From JAXMDT01 sp046348685 (GTDB lineage Bacteria; Pseudomonadota; Alphaproteobacteria; Rickettsiales; UBA998): a stretch of 64,000 nt of DNA. Where the stretch lies: positions 138,919 through 202,918 of the forward strand of contig JAXMDT010000003.1 in the NCBI GenBank assembly GCA_046348685.1, written 5' to 3'. Position numbers and translations under genes: made by a program. Of this stretch, positions 50,154 to 57,248 are shown in pieces (position 1 is the first letter of the stretch; the number at the start of each line of letters is the position of its first letter). The notes under the pieces are model-generated. The model was not told the DNA's origin. It saw nothing but the letters and a program-made list of their open reading frames with translations, and searched no databases.

Positions 50154-51112
50154 TGACTCGTTCTGTTATTCTATCGACCGGCAGCTACCTTCCTGAAAAA
50201 GTGGTGACGAATAGCGATCTCGAAAAATCGCTTGAAACATCGGATATCTGGATTCGCGAGCGCACCGGCATCACCCAGCGCCATATCGCGGCGGAAGCCG
50301 AATATACCTCCCATTTGGCGACTAAAGCAGCCCGCAAAGCCTTGGCGAAATCGAGTATAAGGCCGGAAATAATCGATGTAGTACTGGTTGCGACCGCTAC
50401 GCCGGATGAAACATTTCCCGGCTGTTCGGCGCGAGTGCAGCAGGCGCTCGGCTGTATGCAATCCGCTGCCTTTGACATGCAGGCAGCATGTAGCGGGTTT
50501 GTCTATGCAATGACAGTTGCCGATAGCATGATCAAAGCGGAGACAGCAAAGAACGTGCTGGTCATCGGGGCGGAAACTATGTCCCGCGTGGTTGATTGGA
50601 ATGATCGAAAAACCGCTATTTTGTTTGGTGACGGGGCAGGCGCCGTCATCCTGTCTGCAGAAAATGAATCAAGCCGCGGTGTCCTCGCCACGCATTGGGC
50701 GGCTAACGGTGCCTACGCCGACCTGCTGCATACAACGGGAGGCATATCTTCCAGCAAAACCGCGGGTTTCCTGCAAATGGAAGGTAAGGAAGTCTTCCGC
50801 CATGCGGTCGAATGCATGACGGAATCATCCCTGTGCGTACTGGACAGGGCACGGATCGATCCGGACCAGGTGAAGTGGGTTGTGCCACACCAGGCAAATG
50901 CGCGCATCCTCTCGGCCACGGCAAAGAAGCTAGGTATTGACGAATCAAGGGTTATTATGACAGTATCCCAGCACGCCAACACGTCATCCGCGTCCATCCC
51001 CCTTGCACTGGATCACGCGGCTACCCAGGGAAAGATTAAATCAGGCGACCTCGTGCTCTTGACAGCGCTGGGAGCCGGGTTTACTTGGGGAAGTGTTTTA
51101 ATACGCTGGTAA
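50153..51112 (+). CDS. fabH: 3-oxoacyl-ACP synthase III (FabH)
   Basis: 319 residues. Thiolase fold with catalytic Cys in MQAACSGFVYAM, His in VVPHQANARI and Asn in HANTSSASIPLAL. The oxyanion and ending motif LLTALGAGFTWGSVLIRW is canonical. It condenses acetyl-CoA (or another primer) with malonyl-ACP to start fatty acid synthesis. It is translationally coupled to plsX by a one-base overlap; ihfA follows 21 bp later. Confidence 0.96.
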   Translation: MTRSVILSTGSYLPEKVVTNSDLEKSLETSDIWIRERTGITQRHIAAEAEYTSHLATKAARKALAKSSIRPEIIDVVLVATATPDETFPGCSARVQQALGCMQSAAFDMQAACSGFVYAMTVADSMIKAETAKNVLVIGAETMSRVVDWNDRKTAILFGDGAGAVILSAENESSRGVLATHWAANGAYADLLHTTGGISSSKTAGFLQMEGKEVFRHAVECMTESSLCVLDRARIDPDQVKWVVPHQANARILSATAKKLGIDESRVIMTVSQHANTSSASIPLALDHAATQGKIKSGDLVLLTALGAGFTWGSVLIRW

Positions 51113-51133
51113 AAAGCTTTGAAGGAGGCCACC

Positions 51134-51478
51134 ATGACGACAGAAATCGAAGACGATAAAACGATCACCCGTGCCGTACTCGGCAATGCAGTCTACCGCG
51201 AAGTAGGGCTCTCGCTCTCCGATTCGATGAATATGGTGGATGCCGTGTTTGAAGAAATCGCGCTCGCCCTCGAAGAAGGCCAGACCGTGAAACTTTCGTC
51301 GTTCGGCACCTTCGCGCTTCGCAAGAAAAAAGCGCGCGTTGGCCGCAATCCGAAAACCGGCGTCGAAGTGCCGATTACACCGCGCACCGTGCTTTCCTTC
51401 AATCCGTCGAACCTGCTCAAAACGCAAGTCAATGAAAGCCTCGGCGGTTATCTCCCCGGCTCCAAGAAACCCGCTTAA
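51134..51478 (+). CDS. ihfA: Integration host factor alpha subunit
   Basis: 114 residues. The start at 51134 is set by AAGGAGG (51122-51128) five bases upstream; a TTG at 51119 is not needed. HU/IHF fold: RAVLGNAVYREVGLSLSDS, VKLSSFGTFALRKKKARVGR and the arm tip NPKTGVEVPITPRTVLSF, then NPSNLLK. IHF bends DNA at specific sites in transcription, recombination and replication. Position between fabH and a MerR-type gene is the usual alphaproteobacterial context. Confidence 0.95.
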   Translation: MTTEIEDDKTITRAVLGNAVYREVGLSLSDSMNMVDAVFEEIALALEEGQTVKLSSFGTFALRKKKARVGRNPKTGVEVPITPRTVLSFNPSNLLKTQVNESLGGYLPGSKKPA

Positions 51479-51495
51479 GTTTTCGGTAAGCAGCG

Positions 51496-51921
51496 TTGCC
51501 CCCGCTTGCCGATGAAAAAGCGCCTGGTGCGCTAAAGACGATCCGTGAAGTGGCGGAGATTCTCGAATTGCCGCCGCATGTGCTGCGTTTCTGGGAAACC
51601 AAGTTTCCGCAGATTCAGCCGTTGAAGCGGGCAGGCGGCCGGCGTTTCTATCGCAATGAGGATGTGGATGCGCTGCTCATCATACGCGATCTCGTCCACC
51701 AGAAAAAATATACGATCAAAGGTGCGCAGGCGGCGCTTCCTAAACTGCTTCGCGATAAAAAAGAAGGCGTGAAGCCTGTGGTGTCCTCCTTCGTGCCACC
51801 TGCGCTTCTGCCTCCAGCGCCCGCGCCACAAACCTCCGCTGGTCTCAGCAAAGGCGATATTTCGTTACTTTTCGCGCTGCGCGACGAATTACACGCCATG
51901 AAACGCGTTTTAGCCTCCTAA
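51496..51921 (+). CDS. MerR family transcriptional regulator
   Basis: 141 residues. The N-terminal winged-helix domain (KTIREVAEILELPPHVLRFWETKFPQI ... RRFYRNEDVDALLIIRDLV) is MerR-like; the C-terminal part has a Pro/Ala-rich stretch (PPALLPPAPAPQ) and a short helix, with no metal-binding cysteines. No ATG exists in frame before the domain; TTG 51496 is the only plausible start, with an in-frame stop two codons upstream. It is the last gene of the rpmF-plsX-fabH-ihfA-merR run. The regulated genes are unknown. Confidence 0.87.
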   Translation: MPPLADEKAPGALKTIREVAEILELPPHVLRFWETKFPQIQPLKRAGGRRFYRNEDVDALLIIRDLVHQKKYTIKGAQAALPKLLRDKKEGVKPVVSSFVPPALLPPAPAPQTSAGLSKGDISLLFALRDELHAMKRVLAS

Positions 51922-51926
51922 TTGTC

Positions 51927-52106
51927 ACCCCGGCGTAAGCCGGGGTCTACGTCTTACTTATCTTAGAAAAATCGTGGATACCGGCCTTCGCCGGTATGAC
52001 ATATAAGTGATTTCCTCATTGCCAGCCTAGGGCGCGTTCGCTATGTTCCCGCCTGATCGAGGACCCCTCGATCCAGATGTATCGTCATTCCAGCGAAAGC
52101 TGGAAT
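51927..52106. repeat. Cluster of four REP-like palindromes
   Basis: Four short hairpins in the spacer between the MerR gene and tRNA-Pro: ACCCCGGC/GCCGGGGT with loop GTAA (51927-51946); ATACCGGC/GCCGGTAT with loop CTTC (51978-51997); GATCGAGG/CCTCGATC with loop ACC (52055-52073); ATTCCAGC/GCTGGAAT with loop GAAA (52087-52106). The first, second and fourth share a design (8-bp stem ending GGC or AGC, 4-base loop, and flanking GTCA or TGAC), typical of dispersed REP elements. No coding frame is seen in this ~200-bp stretch. Confidence 0.75.
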
Positions 52107-52125
52107 CCAGTACACAAATCCGTGT

Positions 52126-52202
<77 letters not shown>

Positions 52203-52204
52203 TT

Positions 52205-52235
52205 AAAAAAGGAGCCCATTTTGGGTTCCTTTTTT
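52205..52235 (+). terminator. Terminator after tRNA-Pro
   Basis: AAAAAAGGAGCCCA and TGGGTTCCTTTTTT form a near-perfect stem around a short T-rich loop, ending in a T-run; two bases after the CCA end. Confidence 0.85.
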
Positions 52236-52253
52236 AATGTCTGCGTTAGAGTA

Positions 52254-52281
52254 TTGCCTCACAAGACGTTTCGTTTATAAT
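52254..52281 (+). promoter_or_regulatory. Promoter for AT-rich gene 52302
   Basis: TTGCCT (52254-52259), 16-base spacer, perfect TATAAT (52276-52281). The ATG follows 20 bases after the -10, so the leader would be only about 14 bases and has no ribosome-binding site. Confidence 0.6.
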
Positions 52282-52301
52282 ATGCTTTAACAATCATTTA
52301 A

Positions 52302-53207
52302 ATGCCAATGACAATCAATAAAGAAATCGAAAAACCTAAAGAGATAACTATTCCAACATCTGTTATAGTAAGTGTTTTTTTCGAGAAAATTGCACCTTAT
52401 AAAAAAGTTAGTATAAAACCTGAGATCGTAGAATATCAATACTCTATTACGCTAACTCCAATTCAATTAGATTGCCATATCTGTAATGGCGTAAGATTTT
52501 TTCAATCTAACGATAAAAAAATAGTACTTCCTATTAATCGATCAATTGAAACATTTGTTCATTTTATCTGCAAGAATTGCAGCCGCTCAACAAAAACCTA
52601 TTCAATTAATTTGGTTTTAAGCGAAGACAAAAATTGGGCATATGTTTTTAAATATGGAGAGTACCCACTTTTTGGTTTTGCAACTCCGTCAAAGGTTATT
52701 ACTTTGTTAGGAAACGAGAAAGAATATTTTTTAAGAGGGAGAAGATGCGAAACACAGGGCCTTGGAATTGGCGCACTTACATATTACCGACGAATAATTG
52801 AAGAAAAAAGAAACAGCTTGTTTGATGAAATTATTCGTGTTTCTGAAAAATTAGGTGCTTCAGATGAATTAATACAAGAATTAAATTTAGCGAAGCAAGA
52901 AACGCAATTCAGCAAAGCGATTGAATCTATAAAGCATGCAATACCTCAAGCTCTTTTAATCAACGGCCGAAATCCACTTACTTTACTGCATAGCGCTCTA
53001 AGTGAAGGAGTACACACGAAAACAGATGAGGAATGTTTGGCAATTGCAGAAAGCATTAGAATTGTACTTTTCGAATTTGTTGAGAAGCTTTCACAAGCAA
53101 TGAAAAATGATTTAGAGCTTAATGAAGCTGTAAATCGCCTAATTAACTCAAAATCTTCCAAAAAAAGAATAATTAATTTCCCTCCGTCACAGAAACTTCA
53201 CACTTAG
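52302..53207 (+). CDS. AT-rich protein with CxxC zinc motif, probably acquired
   Basis: 301 residues. Base and codon use are clearly AT-rich compared with all neighbours. Residues ~55-100 contain two Cys pairs, CHIC and CKNC, likely one zinc site. The C-terminal ~150 residues are helical (LGIGALTYYRRIIEEKRNSLFDEII and AIPQALLINGRNPLTLLHSALSEG), resembling the DUF4145-type regions found in restriction and defence-associated proteins; this is a weak resemblance. There is no signal peptide. It has its own strong promoter just downstream of tRNA-Pro and its terminator. The context (3' side of a tRNA, AT-rich, single gene) suggests horizontal transfer; no integrase is present. Confidence 0.7.
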   Translation: MPMTINKEIEKPKEITIPTSVIVSVFFEKIAPYKKVSIKPEIVEYQYSITLTPIQLDCHICNGVRFFQSNDKKIVLPINRSIETFVHFICKNCSRSTKTYSINLVLSEDKNWAYVFKYGEYPLFGFATPSKVITLLGNEKEYFLRGRRCETQGLGIGALTYYRRIIEEKRNSLFDEIIRVSEKLGASDELIQELNLAKQETQFSKAIESIKHAIPQALLINGRNPLTLLHSALSEGVHTKTDEECLAIAESIRIVLFEFVEKLSQAMKNDLELNEAVNRLINSKSSKKRIINFPPSQKLHT

Positions 53208-53264
53208 GCCCCTACCGGTTGTGGTATAGTGGGTGCAATAATAAACGATGTTGAGGATGAACGT

Positions 53265-53483
53265 ATGACGATGACGGACGATGTATTTTTAAACCTGGAA
53301 GAACTGAAACCCAGCAAGGATGCCGCGTTTGTCACGTATGTTCGCCCGATCGTTCTGGAAGACGATCTCACCGCGTATGGTGTGTACAGCGAAGACGGCG
53401 TACAGCTGGCGGTGTTTGAAACGGAAGAGGCTGCGTATTATTCGGCGCGCCTGAATCATCTCGAACCGGTTTTAATCCACTAG
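53265..53483 (+). CDS. DUF1150 family protein
   Basis: 72 residues from ATG 53265 (GAGGA seven bases upstream). The pattern LEELKPSKDAAFVTYVRPI ... YGVYSEDGVQLAVFETEEAAYYSARLNHLEPVLIH matches the alphaproteobacterial DUF1150 family, acidic small proteins often encoded beside hsp20 genes. The function is unknown. Here it is 50 kb away from the hsp20 in this window and stands alone, with a complex palindromic element after it. Confidence 0.82.
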   Translation: MTMTDDVFLNLEELKPSKDAAFVTYVRPIVLEDDLTAYGVYSEDGVQLAVFETEEAAYYSARLNHLEPVLIH

Positions 53484-53502
53484 TTATTTTTTATTTTGTC
53501 AT

Positions 53503-53580
53503 CCTCACCCGCTTTGCTCCGCTGATGCGGAGCGACAGCTTCCCTCTCCCTCTACTAGAGGGAGAGGGGTAGGGTGAGGG
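53503..53580. repeat. Three-hairpin palindromic element between convergent genes
   Basis: An outer repeat CCTCACCC (53503-53510) / GGGTGAGG (53572-53579) encloses two inner hairpins: GCTCCGC/GCGGAGC with loop TGAT (53516-53533) and CCCTCTCCCTCT/AGAGGGAGAGGG around a 3-base ACT centre (53542-53568). The whole could fold as a three-way cloverleaf-like structure on either strand. It fills the gap between DUF1150 and the convergent M23 peptidase gene, and could act as a bidirectional terminator or be a mobile MITE/REP-type unit. Confidence 0.75.
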
Positions 53581-53585
53581 TGGCA

Positions 53586-54560
53586 CTAATCCACGAGAAA
53601 TTCACCCCTCGATTCCGCCACCGTTTTTCCATCTCGAAGGACGGATACCAAGCCGGTATAGGTGCCTTTTGCCCAAGGATCCGTTTTGCGCTTTTTGCCA
53701 ATGAATTGAAAATACTGTGCCTTGGCGCGATCAAGCGTGACATCTTTTGAAACGGCAATATTTCCTTGCGGATCGGTGAGCTTCATCGAGAGCACGTCTC
53801 CTGTATGCAGGCCGTAAAGCAAGCTCCAGAAAATCATCATCGGTGCATCTTGTTTAATCTCCGTGCCGCTGAATTTTCCATCCATGACGTCATCATATTT
53901 TGGGACATCCTGAATGAAACCCGTCTTCAGCACACCCGTATCGCGATACTGCATGGCTTCTGCGGCAGTGGCGCTCCACAGTGATTTTGTACCTTTGCCG
54001 CAGCCTGTTTCCATACTGCCGCCTGTATAAGGATCGACTTTAGCGCCATCCTTACGCACGGAAACATGCACGTGCGGAAACTCCGTATCGCCTGAAAGCC
54101 CTATCAGGCCAAGCGGATCGCCCGCTTTGACAGTCTGGCCTTTGTGGACGATGACGCTGCCTTTCATCATGTGACAATATTGCGTCTGCCAGCCGTCCGC
54201 GTGATCGATGACAACGCCGTTGCCACATTCTTTGTCCTTAATCGTATTCCGGTCGATCTTGCGGACGGAAATATCCGCCATCTCATCCCTGACATTCAGC
54301 ACGGCGCCATCCGCGGCGGCGAGCACTTTCACGCCTTTGTCCATCTCGGCACGCGTCGGCAGGCGGATGTCGATACCGTCATGCTTATCGTAGGTTAGTT
54401 TGTTGCACATGAAATCCTGATAATCGCTACCCGCCGCCTGATCGACATAGTTTTGCACAAAGCACTCTTTGCCAAGGTCACATTGTACAGGAACGTTCAA
54501 GTCAAACGCAGAGGCGGGCAGGGCTGGGACCAACATTAAGAGTGTTAGAAATAAACGCAT
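53586..54560 (-). CDS. Exported M23 (LytM-type) peptidase-like protein
   Basis: 324 residues with a signal peptide (1-18, LFLTLLMLVPALPASA). Residues ~55-180 form an M23 domain: KHDGIDIRLPT (HxxxD zinc ligands), VKVLAAADGAVLNV, NGVVIDHADGWQTQYCHM, VKAGDPLGLIGLSGD and FPHVHVSVRKDG (HxH). Zinc ligands are all present, so it may cleave peptidoglycan cross-links or peptides. The C-terminal ~130 residues are beta-rich and unrecognised (MMIFWSLLYGLHTGDVLSM). Four or more Cys may form periplasmic disulfides. It is a single gene facing DUF1150. Confidence 0.88.
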   Translation of the reverse strand: MRLFLTLLMLVPALPASAFDLNVPVQCDLGKECFVQNYVDQAAGSDYQDFMCNKLTYDKHDGIDIRLPTRAEMDKGVKVLAAADGAVLNVRDEMADISVRKIDRNTIKDKECGNGVVIDHADGWQTQYCHMMKGSVIVHKGQTVKAGDPLGLIGLSGDTEFPHVHVSVRKDGAKVDPYTGGSMETGCGKGTKSLWSATAAEAMQYRDTGVLKTGFIQDVPKYDDVMDGKFSGTEIKQDAPMMIFWSLLYGLHTGDVLSMKLTDPQGNIAVSKDVTLDRAKAQYFQFIGKKRKTDPWAKGTYTGLVSVLRDGKTVAESRGEFLVD

Positions 54561-54647
54561 GCCACATGGTTAGAAAAAGATAGCGCAAAAAGTCAATAAG
54601 GCATTTTTTTTGCATAACAATTAATGGGAGCAGAACAGGAGTGTTTT

Positions 54648-55256
54648 ATGACGACGATTAATACCAGCTTAAGCAGCGCATTTGCGGCGCTCGACAAGGA
54701 TAATAAAACGACTGTAACCACGGAGACATTGGCGAATGTGCTGGCAAACGATAAGTCTGCCGCTCAAACGCCAAATATCGACGAGGCGGTGGATTTAAAT
54801 CTTAGCGATGAAGCGAAAGCCATGCTCGAAAAGGCATCGCCTATCTTCACGGATTTCAGCGGCGACCGTTTTGTGCTGAACATTCGCCAACGCAATACGA
54901 TAGAATCCGTTATTCAGAAATATAAGGATGCGCCGTTCACGCAGGATACGTTCGATGCAATAATGAACGATCTGGAAGGCGAGGGCCTGTCGCCGGAAAT
55001 CCTGAGCGCGAAAGAAAAGGCGCTTTCGATCAATCCTGTCGGTATATTCCTGGCGGCTATGGGTGGTCAGGATACGACATTCAATCCGTTAGGCGATGTT
55101 AGCGATGATGCTCAGGAAACCAAATCGAGCAATTTTATGCTCGATGTCGTGGCGCGCTGGCATGAGATAACCACCGCGCAGGGGCCTGCCGAGACGGATG
55201 TTGATACGGATGTCGATACAGGGAGCGGAGCTGTGAGCGAAACGGAGGAAAGTTAA
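54648..55256 (+). CDS. Acidic hypothetical protein
   Basis: 202 residues from ATG 54648, chosen because AGGAG lies eight bases upstream. No family recognised. Ser/Thr-rich N-terminus (TTINTSLSSAFAALDKDNKTT), then VDLNLSDEAKAMLEKASPIF, a motif style (acidic residue, Val, Leu-Ser, Ala, Leu) that recurs in the next gene and in some flagellum-associated or secreted alphaproteobacterial proteins. A helical middle is followed by a repetitive acidic tail (TDVDTDVDTGSG). There is no signal peptide. It lies 87 bp before another hypothetical gene on the same strand. Confidence 0.62.
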   Translation: MTTINTSLSSAFAALDKDNKTTVTTETLANVLANDKSAAQTPNIDEAVDLNLSDEAKAMLEKASPIFTDFSGDRFVLNIRQRNTIESVIQKYKDAPFTQDTFDAIMNDLEGEGLSPEILSAKEKALSINPVGIFLAAMGGQDTTFNPLGDVSDDAQETKSSNFMLDVVARWHEITTAQGPAETDVDTDVDTGSGAVSETEES

Positions 55257-55278
55257 AAGAATCAAAGGCTTGGATTTT

Positions 55279-55307
55279 TTGACTTAATGCCTGTTTTCAC
55301 GTATACT
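55279..55307 (+). promoter_or_regulatory. Strong housekeeping-type promoter for 55344 gene
   Basis: TTGACT (55279-55284), a 17-base spacer, TATACT (55302-55307): five of six consensus bases in each box. The expected transcript starts about 30 bases before the ATG. Confidence 0.7.
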
Positions 55308-55343
55308 TTGTGTATTGCAATGTATGCATGGTAAAAGACAGGT

Positions 55344-55796
55344 ATGTTCGGCTCGGTTTCCACAACTCCATCTTATTACAATTTGCTGAATCCTTCTTCG
55401 AAGAGCAATTCTTCGTCCGGTTCATCCGTGCTTGATGCGATTTCGTCCGCCATCGATGCCGCGAGCATTGCCGATCATGCAGTTTCGGATCTTTCCGATT
55501 CCGTGACGCTGTCGCCTGCTGTTCAGTCTCTACTCGATGGCTTAAGCAGTGGTGGTACAGGCATTGTCGGCGCCTGGGTGGGAGGGACGTCTTCTTCCGG
55601 TAACCTGATTTTAAGTGCAGCGGCAAAGGCAGCCATGAAACAGGCATACGCCACGATTTCCGCCGCGGCCTATAACGCGGCTTCTACCAGAGCATCTGCC
55701 AATGCGATTGCGGCCAATCCGATGGATAAAGTCATCAATGCCTATCATAGCGCATTAAACGGTGATCCCGTTACCACGACAACCACCGAAGCCTAA
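55344..55796 (+). CDS. Ser/Ala-rich hypothetical protein
   Basis: 150 residues, low complexity, no family recognised. Ser-rich start (NPSSKSNSSSGSSVLDAISS), then DSVTLSPAVQSLLDGLSSGG, an echo of the DLNLSDEAKAML segment of the preceding gene, then an Ala-rich helical part (AAAKAAMKQAYATISAAAYN) and a Thr-rich end. There is no signal peptide, Cys or Trp-rich core. The composition resembles flagellar or type I secreted structural proteins. A strong promoter lies directly upstream, though the ribosome-binding site (AAAGACAGG) is ordinary. Confidence 0.6.
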   Translation: MFGSVSTTPSYYNLLNPSSKSNSSSGSSVLDAISSAIDAASIADHAVSDLSDSVTLSPAVQSLLDGLSSGGTGIVGAWVGGTSSSGNLILSAAAKAAMKQAYATISAAAYNAASTRASANAIAANPMDKVINAYHSALNGDPVTTTTTEA

Positions 55797-55847
55797 TCTT
55801 GTCATTCCAGAGCTAGCCGAGTCCCATGCAGCGCATTGGTAAAGAGG

Positions 55848-56639
55848 CTATAAATTCACTTCTACCATGACCGGCACATGATCGGACGGACTTATCCAAT
55901 CCCGCGCGTCGCGCAGGGTATGGCAACTGACCAAAGCATCCTTTAAGCCCGGTGTAATCCAGATATGGTCAAGGCGCCGTCCCCGGTCTGATTTCTTCCA
56001 GTCCTGATTTCGATAGCTCCACCAGCTATAGAGCTTTTGCTCAAGCGGAACGTACTCCCGCGCGATATCGATCCATTTACTGATGCCTTTGAAAGCAAGG
56101 AGGCCTTCGGTTTCCACCGGCGTGTGACTGACCACATCCAGCAACTGCTTATGCGACCACACATCATGCTCGTGCGGTGCGATATTGAAATCACCCATGA
56201 TAATGGTCTTGGAAGCGGGTTTTACATCTTTCGACCAAGTGGTCATCTCTGCCACGCAGCGCAGTTTATCGGCGAATTTGGGATTAGCTACCGGGTCTGG
56301 AATATCTCCTCCTGCAGGCACATAAAAATTATGCAAGCGGGTGCCATCCGGCAGCGTTGCGGCAATATGGCGGCGATGAATACCCCCTCCGAACTCATCA
56401 ATGACTTCACGATCTTTTAGCGGCAGCTTGGAAAGAATAGCGACACCGTTATAACTCTTTTGGCCGCTGAAAAAGCGGTGCTTGAAGCCAAGCTTGTCCA
56501 GATCGCTTTCAGGAAACAATTCGTCCGTAACCTTTGTTTCCTGAAGACAGAGGATATCCGGCGCATGCTCTTTTGCCAGTTTTTTGACCAGCGGCATGCG
56601 GAGGCGGACGGAGTTGATATTCCAGGTGGCGATTTTCAT
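55848..56639 (-). CDS. xthA: Exodeoxyribonuclease III
   Basis: 263 residues. Endonuclease/exonuclease/phosphatase fold: MKIATWNINSVRLRM, DILCLQETKV (metal-binding Glu), HNFYVPAGGD, MGDFNIAPHEHDVW (Asp and Asn), SDRGRRLDHIWITP and SPSDHVPVMVEVNL (Asp-His). It acts as an AP endonuclease and 3'-5' exonuclease in base-excision repair. It is divergent from msrA with 47 bp between start codons. Confidence 0.95.
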   Translation of the reverse strand: MKIATWNINSVRLRMPLVKKLAKEHAPDILCLQETKVTDELFPESDLDKLGFKHRFFSGQKSYNGVAILSKLPLKDREVIDEFGGGIHRRHIAATLPDGTRLHNFYVPAGGDIPDPVANPKFADKLRCVAEMTTWSKDVKPASKTIIMGDFNIAPHEHDVWSHKQLLDVVSHTPVETEGLLAFKGISKWIDIAREYVPLEQKLYSWWSYRNQDWKKSDRGRRLDHIWITPGLKDALVSCHTLRDARDWISPSDHVPVMVEVNL

Positions 56640-56686
56640 AAAATCTGCATACTGGAAATAAGTCAGAACTCAACTATATTAAAGTC

Positions 56687-57160
56687 ATGCAAAAAGCTGT
56701 TTTCGCTGCGGGATGTTTCTGGGGAGTGCAGGATGCATTCGAAACCTTGCCGGGCGTACTCAAAACCACAGTCGGATATATTGGCGGCAGGACGGAAAAG
56801 CCAACCTACAAGGATGTCTGCAATGGCAATACATACCATGCCGAAGCTTTGGAAGTGGAATTTGATGAAAACGTGATTTCATTCCGCGAATTGGTGAACT
56901 TCTTTTTCAAGATGCATGATCCTACCACGCTCAACCGCCAGGGCCCGGATGTTGGTAGCCAATACCGGTCGGCAATCTTTATCCAAAGCCCGGAGCAGGA
57001 AAAGGAGGCGCGCGAAACCATTGCGGAGCTGGATCGAATCGGCGCTTTTCCTCGTAAAATTGTCACCAGCCTTGAACCGGTGGCAATCTTCTGGCCGGCA
57101 GAAGAATACCACCAGCATTATTTCAAAAAACAAGGCATTACAGGCGGTTGCCACATCTGA
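56687..57160 (+). CDS. msrA: Peptide-methionine (S)-S-oxide reductase
   Basis: 157 residues. Catalytic GCFWG (Cys10) near the N-terminus, then TVGYIGG, TYKDVCNGNTYHAEALEVEF, FFKMHDPTTLNRQGPDVGSQYRSAIF and AEEYHQHYFKK. It reduces methionine S-sulfoxide in oxidised proteins using thioredoxin. The C-terminal Cys (GGCHI) is suited to be the resolving cysteine. Divergent pairing with xthA groups two oxidative-damage repair genes. Confidence 0.95.
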   Translation: MQKAVFAAGCFWGVQDAFETLPGVLKTTVGYIGGRTEKPTYKDVCNGNTYHAEALEVEFDENVISFRELVNFFFKMHDPTTLNRQGPDVGSQYRSAIFIQSPEQEKEARETIAELDRIGAFPRKIVTSLEPVAIFWPAEEYHQHYFKKQGITGGCHI

Positions 57161-57248
57161 TTTTTATTGGTTTCTGTCATCAAGCCGTCATACTGCGGTG
57201 TTAGAAACAAAGGGTACCCAACTTTTACCATAAACGTGGAGCCTTTTT

